Positions 36,501 to 51,500 of a DNA stretch of 64,000 nucleotides are shown one piece after another. Made by a program: the position numbers and the translations under genes. Every line of letters starts with the position of its first letter. The first letter of the stretch is position 1. Origin of the DNA: Allacma fusca. Lineage: Eukaryota; Arthropoda; Collembola; Symphypleona; Sminthuridae. The stretch lies in assembly GCA_947179485.1 (NCBI GenBank), contig OX359249.1, positions 31,916,250 to 31,980,249 of the forward strand, in the 5' to 3' direction. Below the pieces are notes generated by a model. It ran no database searches. It saw nothing but the letters and a program-made list of their open reading frames with translations, and was not told the DNA's origin.

Positions 36501-39500
36501 TCATTAATCAGACTAGCAAGAGCCAGAAAAATCATTACAAGCCAGAAGGACAGTTTGAGCGTGGAGTTGCTGTGTGTGTGTGTGTGTGTGTGTAAACTCT
36601 TGGATAAGTAGAAGTTCGGATTGGTGCACACTGTATAATATGTATCTAATCTATGTACATGCATACAGGCACATGGCAGTATGGGAGTAGTGGGTGAAGT
36701 GAAGAAAGTTCTCATCAGTTTTGCTGTATGTTTTGTGGGAAAGGATTTGGAGTCGGTTCAGTGCTAATAGTCTCTGCTTGTGTTATACCTTACATTTCCG
36801 GCGTGAATACACAATAATTACAGACTTGGCTATACAAATATTCTCACAATTTGTGTCTGCCATCTCCCCTCACACGTACATACTTAACCTTTTTACCTAT
36901 ATACAGATAAACAAGCTTTGCCCACATTTGGACGCACATGTTGTACACTGAAATACGGGAACGGTAATGTCCTGATGATATGTATGTTCCTGTATGGACG
37001 CAGGGCTGTTCCTTGTGTATGGAGGCTTCGGTGTAGGTACCTGGAATTGAGACACTCTTGTGCAAACATATGTATGAGCAGAGTGGTGGGTAAGAGGATG
37101 CAATTAGCCTAAAATGTAACGTCCAAGTGGGAATACTTGTCCATGTGAGGTTTTCGAAGGAACTTGAAGCATACATGTAAGACTGAACTGTAAGTTTTTT
37201 TTAACGAGGGTCTCCTCATTAAAAGTCGAGTTGGAAAGCAGGAGGTGCTGGGAAATGGACGAGTGAAAGCGCCTAATAGTAATAGATGGTTTAATGGTTT
37301 GTGTGCGACTCCACATGCTGTTAGTCGACAAGCAAAGAGGCAAAAGTAACTTGAGATGTTTTCACAGGAGAGAGGGAAATAATCCTATGCACTTGTAATG
37401 GCTACTGGCACTTGTAAACCGTAGAAATATTGAGAGGTTCTCCTTCGGGATCTTGTACCACCAACAAATATCTACCAACCACTCCTTTCATCTCTACCCA
37501 CATGCATGAATCTTTTCCTTGAAAGGATGGAACAGAGTGAGTTAAAAAATTAAATTTGCTTTCTTGAGTTAACCAGGGGAAATTTCAAGGATGTTTATGC
37601 TTCTCCCCTTTTTTTTCACTCCGTACTTCACGTCCTCTCGATTCCGCCCGTTTACCTGCCGTCTGTATGCTGGCATGAGAGAAAGGGAAAACACTTTGTG
37701 GGAGGAAAAAAAACTTTACTCCTTGTGTGATCTGTAGGCCTGTTAAATAGTTACATGTGCTATAAACATAGTATCATTTTGTTGAGCTCGGTTGTTTACA
37801 AGTTATCTTGTTTTTATTGAACCTTTCTAGTTTCTGACAGTAAAAAATGCTTGTAAGTTGTTGTGGCATGAATTTTTCCGAATAAGTTTTATACAATTTC
37901 TTATTTGTTTTTTTTCCGCCGTGTGACTTCTTCGTTTCCAATCTACGGGATATTGCTAGACAGGAGTAAATTGTGGTCTTGTATCCTGAGAATTCTCCCT
38001 CCGTTCTGGAAGCAACCAACTTGGGTAAACTTTCCCTAAAACAAGAAAAACATTCCGTCTGACCGGAGCTATCCGTTCTTCTAAACAAGTGATGGATTTT
38101 GAGGCGGAGGTGGGTGAAAGGAGTGGGAGAGCGAGAGGATGACGGAAAGGGGTAATCATGGATTGCTCCACGTTTCTCTCGCCCTCTCGCTTTCTCTTTC
38201 ACTTTCTCTGTCTCAACAGTGTAATGCCGTGGGATAAAGAATGGGGAGGAGGGGCCATTTTATTTCAGATTTGAATTCATTTTTTAGCCCAGGAACGCTA
38301 TCTCAGTGACTGTACAGATGAATGGTTCTCATTCAATCTGCATCTTGTGCTGATCTCATCATGACAACATCCACGACCTCTACCATTGCCACTCTCGGTA
38401 ATTTTGCCCGGTGGTCAGTGATGCTCTGAACAATTTGTCTGAAATTTGCAGTCGACTGAGTTTTTTCCCTCCTGAAAATTTTTCTTGCTACGCTCCACTG
38501 GAGAAACTAAATGTATGGCGCTCGGATGCAGCGGTATAAAAGTATATTTCTCAGCCACGGCTGCTTGGACTTTCCTCTTTATCTATCTTTTTCCTCTCTC
38601 TCTCTCCCTCCCTCTCCCTCTCCCTCCTTCCATTTCTTCCCTCCTCGTCTCATCTTACCAAACGGATTTCGTACTATAAATGCAAGGGAGAAGATGAAAG
38701 AATTGTAATGGATCTTGCATAACAATAATGGTTTGGATTACTGGATCTTGCCTACCTTTCCCCTTCCTTTCTCCTTTGGAATTTTTTGTCAGTTTAGCAT
38801 GAGAAGTATGCTCGTTGAAATATCGGGACTGCCACTACATTAATTCTCACATGTAACATTTACAACTGTGAACTACCACTGTCTCACCGAGTCCCTTGGA
38901 CAAAGCTAAATGCATAAAGACTCACAATAGTTGGGACTACATTGGTGGTCTGGGAGTCCGGGATAGGAAAGTAATCATTTTATGTATTCATGTCTTCCCT
39001 CCCACCCCACAAGCACATTGGTGTGGTGGAACGTTGTGACTGTTTGGAGGTCTCTCGCAGAGCAGGAATCCATAAAGGTAATGTTGCTTCTCCAAATGAC
39101 GAGTCAAAGGGTGGTCACAAAATGGGTCTCTTATTCCCGTGCATGTAAAAGTTAGTCAACTGTTGGAATTTTTTAACTCACCACTACTGTGAGCACACAG
39201 AGCCGATACATTTGTCCCAGTCTAATAGCTTTTACAATGTATGACGGGGGGAAATTATATTGGTCATATGGTAATACCAACTTTTCTCTATCCTCCGTAC
39301 GTATCAACTCATGCTGGTGTGTAAATGTACGTAGATAGTCAAAATGTTGTAAAAGTTTCCTCTGAGCCTTGGAAAATGGTCTGCTGGAAGTGTTGGGGTT
39401 TCAAACTGTGAGCAACATTATAATTCTCTCATGTGAGTTTATACAGTTCTCTCCGTCTCTCTCCGATGTCATGTAGAACTCTCTAACTGACTTATCGAGA

Positions 39501-42500
39501 GGAGGCACACTAATGGAGGATATTCTAGCTCTCAGGAAATAATAGATTTTCCGGGCTTTTATCACCCCTTCCCAACAAAGATGCACTCCGACACCAATTC
39601 CTATGGTAAATAGTCATTTGAATTTGGTTGTAAACCATTGCCATGAATATCTTAACACATTTGCACTCTCAAAATACATTGTAGGCCCATAAAAAATCCA
39701 CCTACAGCCACACGTCAAGACCAACTCCCCTAATTCCATACCAAAGGAATGACACAGTTTAGCCTCGAGATTCCAACTTGGGAGGATTTTAGATAAATAT
39801 AGATATATCTGCAGGTTAAAAAACTGAATTTAACTCTCTCTCTCTCTCTCTCCCTCCCTCTCTCCCTCTCTCTCTCTCATATGGAGAAGTAGCATCTGAA
39901 ACCAGAACTTTTCCCAAGGGCTAGGTCAGCAGAGCCCATCTTTTGAAATAAATACTGTCAGTGATTACGGGCTCAAGCATAGGCACCACATTCACCAAGG
40001 CTGAATGAAAGTTTATTTGCTATGTGAAAAAATAAAGGCTTTGGGAAAAGAGAGAGAAACGTTTTTCTGGGAAAACAAACAATGTCTTGAGTTTCGTCAA
40101 GTTTTTTCCTCTTCCTTTTCTCAGCCCACAACGGCACTTGTAAACTCTTCCAAACTACCTCTATGCATCGACCTGAGTGTGATGAGTGGAGACGAAATGA
40201 AAATCGTCAAGTTAAAGAGAAACTACTTTGGTATGGAAATGTACACATGTACATACACAGACATAGTAAATAATTCCAAGAATTTGAAAGTACGGCTCAA
40301 GGCTAAAATCCCGTGGAATGACCCCCTACATGAACAACAGTTATGACATTTCCAGTGCCTCTAACAAAAACACTTATCCCACACCTTATTCCTACGCATA
40401 GATAGATACTTGAAGGAGGCGAGTATCTACTTGTTCCTGCATGCAGTCTCTCCTCACTTCCTTATCTTTGGGAGCAAGAATTTATAATTATGTATAGTAA
40501 TGCAATAATTATCCATGAATGTGATGAAATACTATTGCTCAGATTGCTAGTGGTGAGACTTGCTTCAAGCCATATGAACTAGGCTCATACAGTTGTAAGA
40601 GAACTCTGGGAATTATGGGATCCTCAACACGTGTAATTTGACGGCCGGAAAAAGTTGGTTCACTTCTCCAGCCTCAATGCATGGAGTAAAGGCCGAGGGA
40701 AAATTGATAGATCCTTTCATAAATTTGTTTGTTAGTTTTAGCATTTACTCGTCAAGCAGTCACGTTCCCTTGCGATGGTTTGGAGAGAGATGTATGTTAG
40801 GAGCAGATAACCCTGTGGTTATTCTGGAGGTATTTGACTGGGTCTGTCCAAGTTTGACTTGTGTGGATGATTGGGATTTTTACAAACAAGAGACGGTGGG
40901 TTGCAATAGCCACTAATTGTCCATATAAACTAAAGCACTTGCATATATGTATATCAACTATTCTTAGGTTTATGCGCACAGCTTATAGCCATCAGCAATA
41001 AGTCAGAACTAACAAATTGTGCAGCGGACAGATTGATGAGTGACTCCATATAAACTGAATTGTGAGGATGAGATATTTCTCCAGGTTAGATCTCGACAGA
41101 CTGGCAGGTATTGCCTGGGCTCATGCCCGAGTCTGTATATGCTGCTATTATTGTAGCTTTCACAGAGGCTTCAAAACTAATTCTCCGGTTGTACTTTTTC
41201 TGTTGCTTGAGGCTTCACAAGTAATTAAAAAATAATTTAAAAACTGTTATGTTCATTCAACTCCAGGGGAGTAATGAGGGTTGCCCAGGATTGGTTTGAT
41301 CGCATTTACAATTTCTCCTTGGACTTCAGTCATGCATCCCATAACAAGCAGGCCTGGCTCTAACTTCCCTTTCTTGATGAGCCAATTTATAATGGTCACA
41401 ATTTTGACTTCACAGGTTTCATTCTCACATTTCTAAGAATCGAAATCCGATATTCCTCCGAGTGCATGTGCATAACCGATATATATGTGGGTAATATGTG
41501 GAGTGTGAGACTCTGACTATGCGTTGGGTGCGCTTATATGTATCTACCTATCCAGACTCAATTCAAGTAGATAAATTTAAGTCCACACTCATCTCAAATT
41601 TCTTGAACAGATGCAGATACACGCATAGATGATTTTTCAATTTTATGTACAAACAAACTATCACAGATGTGTATTTATAATAAATTGTACACATCCACAT
41701 ACTGACAGAGTATTAATAAAAGAAAATAAGAGAGAGGGAAGAGTATCTATATGTAATTACAATGTACACTAAACTTTATTGAAATAAAAGCAAAGAAATA
41801 TTAATAATGTGAAAATGTAAAGAGACAGATCCCGAAGGGCCAGGTCCGATAAGAGATGAAGTCAGATTGATCATCCATAATTAAGCAAGTGTTGATTAGT
41901 TGTGTAGTAGTAAGTCTGTATAGTGTCAAACAGATTTAGCATTTGATCATTTTAAATGCAATTTTAAATTGGAACTAAAACTAACTAAAGACTATGGTAA
42001 CGACGAGCATGACATGACCTTTTGGTCCTTAGTAAGGGTTCGTCCAGACGAAAGTCATGATAACGCCTTCCAGTTCCAATAATTTTTCCACACTCTTCGA
42101 GGTCAACATTGGACAGACGTAATAACTCAAAATTACTAAAATATTGATTTTGGTTTTAAAAAAATCATGTTAGCAGTCACTAATTCAATTTTTTCAAAAA
42201 ACAATATTCAGACCCCGTATTCAAAACTCAGTTTTGTCTCATGCAAATACGTCGTCTACGAGTATCTATACATACAAAGTGTACATATCTATATGAATGG
42301 TATAGACCTGAATGTACACAAGAATATGTTTGGTCACGTATGTATGTATATAGTATTTAAATGCACTTAAAACAAAGCTTTGAACTAAAGGTAAAACAAT
42401 TTGAAATCAAAGATAGGAGATCCAAGCAAATGTATATCATCAACGGACACAGCAAGAAGAATTAGGATTTAAAGTTTCATCTGATTTTACTCCAACCATA

Positions 42501-45500
42501 CCATGACATTCCCTTTGGCATGTTTTCCTTAAGAATATTCGACGGCAGGGAAATTTATGTCTTAAGAGACAAAATGTACTGACTCTTGAATGTGTACTTT
42601 CCTCTGGCTACCGCAAACCAGGCTCTTACCATCTCAGGACCAACTCTTCATCCTTCATCCTTGACAAGTTTCAAGAATAATTCTCCTAGACATGTATCTA
42701 TACTTGAAAAGGACTGAGGAGTGCGCTGGTGATACGTTATCACTAGAACGTAAACCCGTCGACGGCCATATACCTATGTGTACGTTGCTGTATATGTACA
42801 TGTACGGGACGATTGAAGTCGTAACTAGACAAACCAGGAGGGACATGCCTATAAGGAGTAAGGAAAATGTCCATTCTCAATCCCCATACAGTACAAGCCC
42901 TGTTCAATCAAGTGTGACTATCTGAGAGGTAAATCGTCCTCTTCTTTATGGGCTTGGAATACTTGCTTAGAGTTATAGCAAATATTTTGGAATGAATTAT
43001 GTGCACATGATAGACAAAAGTTTTATAAATTGTACACTATGCTGAAAAAAGGGCGTCATCGATTCCCCAAGATTTTATGTTTGCACTTCCCTTTCACCGA
43101 ATAAATCACTGTCCTTTTCCTCTCCTTCCCTTCCATGTAAAGTTTAGCTGGTGAATCCTATCTACCTCGGTTGTTTTACATTGGAAATCATAAAAGTGAA
43201 GGTTGCCTTTCCCGCTTTCCCCAATTGTACTGGCTTTTTCTGGGGATAACCTTACAGTCTCTCTCCATCTTTAGTTCTCGTTCTAATTCGCTCACTCTTC
43301 GTGGGAAATAGCTGTAAGTCTTGGTAGGGTGGGTGGGTGAAATAACAATAAAAATGTGTGTGAGAGATTGCAGGAGAGTAGAATCAAACGAAATGGCAAA
43401 ATGATTGTGTTTGTTATTTGTGTTTCTAGCAGGGATTTTTCCATTTTTCCAGGCACAAAAGTACTTCCTTATAGGCACTAAAGTACCTTGAAGTGCTTCA
43501 GGAAGAGTAAGTAAGCAGTCGCTCTTCGCTCAGGCAGTACAGTATCTGATTTCTACGTGAATCTCTCCGCTCCCCCCTACATGCTCCTCTTTCCAGTTTG
43601 TGTACATTTATATCTACCATTGCACAGGCCCTCTGTATTTCACTTGTTATGGCTGGGAGTGGCGAGCAAGAACCGAGTTGTGTTGAAAAGTAGGGCTGTT
43701 GGAGGTAGCAGGGACTCTATGACGAAACGCAGTTATGGCCTTGGTTTCCGTAACCAAATAAAGATGCAATAAATAAATAATTGCCTATGATTAATAATAC
43801 TAGCAAGGAAGTAATAATCATCTGGAAAGATATTTCCCAGGTATATGAGGGAGGAGTGAAGGGCCAGAGTCATTTCTCAAAGTGTGTTTTCTCCAGGAGG
43901 AATTGATATTGGATGAGAATTCTCACAATATGAGCCCTACTTCCCTGCATTTTTAATCCCAACGATTGTTTTCATTTTGACTTTCTTTTCTTCCCAGGAC
44001 ACAGACTCTCAAGACAATTAGTACGGGAGTGGGGATATAAAAAAAATAGTACGTTGTGAGGACGATAAGAAAGGCTTTGATTTCCGGCTAGGGCACAGGA
44101 TACGATGCTCATAGGAAGAAATATTACGACAAAATGAATGGGGCTTCTGACGCCTCCAGGTTTAAAATGTCTTCAGGTTCCAATTACGACTTAATGACTT
44201 GATCCTCTTACGGGTATTCTTGAGGATGCAAGTGATACCATATTGATTTTTGAACCCTGTTCGAAATCGCTAAATGAGGAGGTATTATTCTTTCTGAGTT
44301 TGTCTAAAAAATATGATGCTTATAGATATATCTATATGAAGTGCCTATTTTATGGGGACCTTTTTCCCTACCTCCTTGTGTGCATGAGGATACTTAGGAG
44401 TTGGCTAGAAGGAGTTCGAAAGGAGAGAAGGAGGCAATGGAGAAAAATTTGAGGGGAATAATGATGAAATGGAACTGTGAGAGAAACAATGATTTGATTC
44501 AAACAGCCATCTATTCCTCCGGGAATATTGAAAATAGATAGTTTCTTTGCCATTTCCCCTACTTCTTTTTCAGATCAAATTCCAACGATTCAAATAGCAA
44601 GAGAAATGGAGAAAAAGGATATGATGCAAATATTTTATGCTTGCTCAACTTCTGCTCGTCTGCAACAAGGCTATAAATATATCTATGATGGCTTCAGCCG
44701 AGGATCATCCTAACCTTATAGTAACGAGTACATTACGGGGATGGGACTACAATGTCATATAAGAATTTACCCAGGCCAGATCAGGTCTACGGATATGTTT
44801 GAGTGGATGTAACACTGTCATTATAAACTACATCCTTGCACTGATAGATTGTGTGAGAGAGCGAGAGAGTGAAAAAAGTCGTTTCTTGGTCTGTTCGACA
44901 GAATTAAGCAATCGGGCATCAGTCATCTCGTCTTTTGCTCTCTTTCACTCTCTCTCTCTCTCTCTCTCTCACTCTCTCTCTCTGTCTCTCTTGCCAATTC
45001 TTGGCATTCAGTCAGAATCTCCTAATGGATATTTCTTTGCCTTCCAACTTTCATCGCTTGTTTAATTCTGCTCTTTGTCAAATCCCATTTCATCCTTTCG
45101 ATCGACAAAACGTACTCAACACCACAAAATCAGTTGCTACATTAACCTTTACTGGGGCTTAAAAAAATGGAACCAGACCCATATGCTTGGTGTTACTTCA
45201 ATGGCAGATCTACTCGATGGCAGTGTGGCCAGAGCTTTATCTCCATCCTGACACTACTGCTCCAATTTCACTTCATAAGGCAGACTGTCACTAACTACTT
45301 CCAGGGAACTGTTTTGCATAGGACTTATCTGGAAGTAATCACGTTCAAGTACATTCGCTCAATATTCAAGTAGCAGCTTACGCTCATGTAGGAAATGACC
45401 AGGTACTGGGGGTTAATCTCTTAGTTAGCATAAAGGTAGGATTTTTTTTTTCGCTCTAACCCTAACTACTCCATTCATTCTCCTCTGAAGCCTTCAAGTT

Positions 45501-48500
45501 AATTTCCTTGAAGCGGATAAGAAGTGGGGAGTGTGTGAGGAGGGCTAAATCTTGTCAGAGTCATTTCTGCCCTGGCCATTTCACATCTCTCACACTCCGT
45601 GCTTCTAATAGCTAAACTACCTTGAGCTACCCGTAAAGTAAACAGAGTTCATTTCCTTATTAAAACCCACACATGGGATGGAAACTCAAGTAGAATCGGA
45701 TGTCATGGAATCTTTTGCATCTTCTAATATTTATACAAAGCAGTCCAACAACTCCAGTTTATTTGGTGCTAGTCAAGGAAGTTTATGCTGACACTTGAGT
45801 GCAAGACTATCATATGCACTATCCTCATGCTATTCATACATGAACGTGTGAGATGTGCCTCAGCCGCTTGTTTGTCTCTTACTTAGTTTACTTCCGTCAT
45901 AAATGCTCCAAAAGAAGTTCTACTTTAAATAGTTAATACAACTTCTATCCATCAAAACTTTCTCTCACTCACAAGACAACCTCTGATTATTTCAGCATCA
46001 ACTTGAGCCCCGATGCAACGGTAGAGCATACATGTAGATAGCTGGAGAGCTCTAAAAAGAAACTCCATTTTGATTAAGTTAAATAAATACATGAAGGAAG
46101 GCTTTAGTTGTTGGAAGCAAAACCATTATCATTGCAATGTTTGTTGCTTCTGCTTCCAGTGTCTATTTAAACCGGAATTTTCTGGTGGGAGTTATTCAAA
46201 ATCCAGAAACGTGTAATTACTTTGAGTACGTACATACATACTGTAGGGCACAAGAGTTGTTGTGTATGTTCTAGTGCATCTTTGCATAATTATAGATATG
46301 CAAACTTACGCCAGTTGTGTATTTACTGCATGTCTTGACATAATCATGTAAGCTCATTTGTGCATGGAAAAAGCCACGAAAGACGAGTACGTTACATTTG
46401 TTCCTTCATACATGTGCATACACGGACGTATGTAATTCTATGTATACTTACGCATGTACGGATTTGGGTGCATGTGTGCAGGCGGAATCGAAAAATTATG
46501 AGTTCTTAAAACAAACAAATGAAAACAGCATTGAGTGTCAGTATGTTCTTTGAGATTTTAAAAACCAGGGAAATGAGTCAGAGACTCGTGGAAGTCATAT
46601 CCAAGCTGCTCACCAAGGATCTCAAATGCAAACAACTATTATTTGCAGATGAGAGAAAAAATGAGAAACTTTTAAAAAGCAGAAGGGGGGTTTGAACCCA
46701 AGAGTTATCAAAATAATTATTATTAGAGGAAGAAATCAGTTCATATTAAACATGGCATGGTGTCATACCCAAGACTCAAAATTAAAATGTGACTTCCTCA
46801 ACCAGGGAAAGTATATTTGATTCAGAAGTGATGATCTAGAAGAGTAAAAAAAAAGTTCTAGAGTCTTTCTAGGATCTTAGTAAAAAGTAAATCTTCATTA
46901 ATTTCTAATTTTTCCTTTAAGATCTTTCCCTCAAGGATTTCAAGTATGTAAAAGATTCAAGAGCTCATCCCACTTCCTCACCATGTCCATTTTAATTTAA
47001 GTTCTACACGTCCACCGGGCTTTTACCTCCCGTCACAGTCAAGTCTCTTTCTATTAGTGAGACAGGAGGTGAAGGGCTGAACCACAAAGGCAGCAGTAGT
47101 GGGGTCACTATGCTTTACATTCTTAAATATTCGTACACAAGGCAAGGGATTTTCCCAAGGAGGAGCAATTTCATATGTGAGGTTTTGCATTCATGTGAAT
47201 CCCAGTTGGAAAAATAGAAATGTTTTTTAGAGTTCTTTCCGTATGTACGTACATGCTAGCTATTGTGAGTACAGTTATAGTGCAGCCTTGTTCGAGTCAG
47301 TCTAAGATCCCAACTGGAGTCGTGGAAATACAGTTGTGGAAAAGTAGTACAAAGAGATTTGTTTTTCTTCGTTACATGTCATAATGAAAATGTTAGTTCA
47401 GTGAGAAAATGTTTCCCTACACGCGTGGGCACAAAACAAGGGTAAAATTTGTGAAAAAATTATTTCCAGAGAATCTCGCTCCTCTCTCGCTCTTCCCTTT
47501 TCAGAAGATGCCTTCAGCCTCCCCAAATCCCTGGAATTACATTTGCTGGCCGCTATTCGCTCTGACTGGAAGGGGGCGAAATATTCAGGACGTACACGGT
47601 TGCTGTACTCAATCCTGACATGTCAACTTTAGGAGGAGAAAAAATAGAATTCCCAGTTAACTCAGCTAAGCAATCAGGATTGTTTGTAGGATCTTTGTTG
47701 TTATCCTCAGCGTCAGCTAACTGAAGGTAATGGCTGATACAATAAACTGTGTTCAGCCTTACCTAGCCAACCCTTGTGTGGTTAAGCTAACTTTATGCTG
47801 TCTATGGTCGGTCATGTAGGGATGTCAAGGGAATCACACGTGAGTTACATACATGGGTTCATCTAGATGGATGATTACAAAAAGGTGGACTTGATCCTTG
47901 ATTTCAGAACACGTACTTTCCAGTATGGTGTATTTTATCCTTGGAGTAGACGACTGGAGATATGCAGTATGGATATCAGGATAAGTATCCCAGATACATA
48001 TCTGATGGGACTCCATGAATGTTGCATTACAAGTTGTACATAGATATTTATCTACGACAAAATAAATGGCCAATGTGATGACTCCCAAAAAATACTCAAG
48101 TCTCTAAACATCAAGTTTTACTCTTCTCCATGTCCCGGCTTTCACTATCCTTGTAATATTATTAGGTTCTTTATAGGAAATCAAAAGCCTGCTGACTCTT
48201 TGTCTGGAGGTTCTCGTCCTTGTGTATGATCTTTAGGGTATTTTTTAACAGAGACAACAAGTTCTCCTTCGTTTCATACATTTTTTTTGCTGGGTTTCTT
48301 TGGTTAGGCATGCTTGGAGCTGCTACTGTTCCGCTATGTCAGTACTGGTGGTAGTTGTGGATGCCAGATGGGATATTCTTGTTTCACAAGAAAAATACAA
48401 GTTTAGAGAGACTCGTTGTCTCTCCGCTCCTTTTTGCCAGTTCTGCGTACACAAGGCTCCATTTATTTTATTTCCAACAGATAACAACTAAGATGTAAAT

Positions 48501-51500
48501 ATTGAAGGAAATAAATGTTCATGATACTTGAGAGTTGATATTTTGCCCCATCGTCGACCCAGCTCTGCTTTCTTTCCCCCCTTTTGTCCCTCGCTGTCCC
48601 TGTTTTCTGGAGATTTGCATTCAGTATTGTATCCAGGCGAGGATTTTAATGTTTTACTTCTCTCAAGCCAGCCTCACTGTGTCATTGTATTTGAAAACAA
48701 CCGTCTTCTTTTATGCCATTAATGAATGAAAGATGAGCAGTGTTTACACTTCCTGTTCCTCGTGTTCCTGCTTTGTGCTCACGAATCTTCTCTAGGATAC
48801 GGGTTGTTCCCATGAACAGGAGGACATGGAAATACTTTCTGTAGTCCGTCCCGTCTACCATCAAGCGTATCACTTCACCCCAAAAGATTGTTTTCCTGAC
48901 AGGTCTCAACCTTTGATAAATGATTCATAAACTGACTGGTACAGATTACCCCGTTGATTTTAAAGGTAACTACGAATTTGACAAGTTTGCAACAAGTCGT
49001 ACTCATAAGTTTTTATTACGGGGAAGAAGCAGTCATGAAATATAATTGGGACGTTAAAAACAACGTAAACATCCCTTTTATCAAATGTATTTAATGGGAA
49101 CATGGGCTGCAAATGACAGCATGCAGTCTCCCTTAGGACTGTGAACAGCAAAGCTTCCCGGCGCTTCATGAGAAATAAATCTATGTACTACATCAAAATC
49201 CAATCATAGCAAATCTAAAACTATCTCTAATTTAATTTTATCACTACTCGCTCTGCCTCTCTCTCTCTCTCTCTCTTCCCATTAATTCTTTCTACGGTCT
49301 CGCTCCTCCTAGAGCTTTACCAGGGAATTCGCCCAAAGTGAATGCCATCATCCTCCTTCTCACCACATGATGAGGAACGCGTTGGAATGATTTTAGAACT
49401 CAGATTTCTTTTCTATCTCCGTAATAAGAATAACAATTAATAATAATCATGTTATTACCAGTAATCCGTGACATTCAATGAAACCTCCTGTTGTATGGGA
49501 TCCATCATAATTTAAACTTCCTCAAGGATTTTTTTTTGCTTTTCTCGCTCTGGCGATCTCTTCTTGAGGAAAAATCTTAGAGAAAATCCTCCCACTAGGC
49601 CTTGGAAATGTGGAGAGCCTCGTGTAGTAATTATTATAGAATCTGTCTCTGGATTATATTTCCAAGGCTTCCTTTACTGGATTCCTCGGGATGAGGAAAG
49701 GGATGAGGATTATTGACCCAAATCTCCGGACTTAGTTCTTTATTGAGATTAGATTAAACCAGGGCTTCTTACAACGAGTTCAGTTATGATGGTTCATCTA
49801 CAAAAGTTCTTCAATTGACTCTACCGGAGCACCTGGGGTATTACCGAGGAGTAGAGCCGATCAAATTTGATTGTACTGCTCAGTACGGACATGTACAGAT
49901 GTGCCCAGGAGGAGGACTGGAAGTCAATGACAGGCACACTCAAGTGTGTATGTATGTACGTACGTACAAATCATTCTATAACGTTCAATTGGAAAAAATA
50001 ATCCGATGAGCCAAAAGGGCAAATCCCAGAAAGTTTACATCGAAATGTAAACTTTTTGATAGCCTTTATTATATGCTTCTCATTACACTAACTTTTGAGG
50101 ATAGGGACTTAGGGCAAGGAATGAGTTGCTCCGTCAGTGGTCTCCCAAATGCGGAAGAACATCTTTAACTAATGCTTTCAATCACAAATTTCTACATTCG
50201 TATTATTTTAAATTGAAGGGAACAAAAATAAGGGAGAGAAAGTTACACCAGAGCTTTGGTAAAGTGAGGATGCGGTTGTGAGGAGAGTTCGTGAGAGAGA
50301 AATGGTAGTGTCTTAAAGTTGATCAGCCACCTGTGTGACCACTCAAGTGGACCTAACTATACGCTGAGTGCGTACTCTTGGGCAGAGTGTACATAGATAC
50401 ACATATACAATACCAGATTGATGGATGTATTGATTCGGTGGGCGAAGAAATTGAGCAAACAAGGTCTCTCTCTCTCTCTCTCTCCTTGCACCAGTTGCCC
50501 ATTTGATGCAATATGAAGTCTAACCTACATAAGTATTGACATGATAGGAGTAAACAAATCCAGCCCAACAAAGGTCCACAGGTACATACATACCTCCAAT
50601 TTATTTGTGTAATCACATTTTTTCCTGTAGGCTTCTAAACTTTTTTCAAAATGTTTACGCTGGCGTGAGAGAAACTTTATCCCGACCCTTGCAATGTGTT
50701 TACAATGAACCCATTCGTACTTGGCGATACCTATTATGACAGTACGACTGCTGGGAGGCAGTCCTTGCCTCCACACCCTGTTCACTCCGACACTACACTC
50801 ATTGAAAAGTGAGCTACTTACAGAACAGTGAAGATTTTGAAGTTACAACAGCCGAGGTTTGTATGACATTGTGAAATGAAGCTAGGACTTGATAAGAAAG
50901 CGTTGTCTGAGATATAAAGCCGCATTGATAAAAATTAGGAGCTGACAACTAACAAGAGCAGTATTTCCCCTGCTTTCCCCATTGCCTCTGTACGACTCCG
51001 ATCCAGTCATGTCTGTACATACTATATGCCTAGTTGAAAAGTGAGACAAGTTGAATTTAAATTCCTTCCCGTTTCCCCAAAGCTCTCCCATCAGCTCCTC
51101 TGCTCCCCGCCAAGGAGCCCATGCACACGTGGAGGAAGACTTTCATCCATATAAAGTTACATGGGACGGAACATATCTGTAATGGAACTACTTTGAGAAC
51201 TTCTAAATGAAGATGTTGACTCCGACATAAAAAGCGGTTGTAATTAAACACGAACCCAACTCATTCGGAAAAAACTAGCTCAAGTTTTTTAAGGAAGTAC
51301 AGTGAGGCCGGGTCCTAATGACTAATACTTTCTGAGGTGGAGAAGTAGCAGGACTTTCTTCCCTTGTGCATACTTGTGGGCTCTCGCTTTTGACTTGGAG
51401 GTACTTACTCTACCATGCATGGAAGATGTATACATGGAAGGGCATGAGTACCCTTCATAAGTAGAGTATAACGGGACGCTGACAAAATAGTAAGAACTTA

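Noticed and set aside
37774-38202. 142-codon minus-strand ORF in the large receptor intron
   Set aside because: No recognised motif, basic low-information composition and no splice or conservation support; an open frame of this length is unsurprising in 64 kb.
40005-40346. 113-codon plus-strand ORF in the receptor intron
   Set aside because: No motif or splice context; left as probable chance.
46680-46700. B-box-like sequence on the minus strand (gggttcaaacccc) near a T-run, suggesting a tRNA
   Set aside because: No matching acceptor stem, A box or anticodon arm in the neighbouring 75 bases; the T-arm stem pairs poorly.
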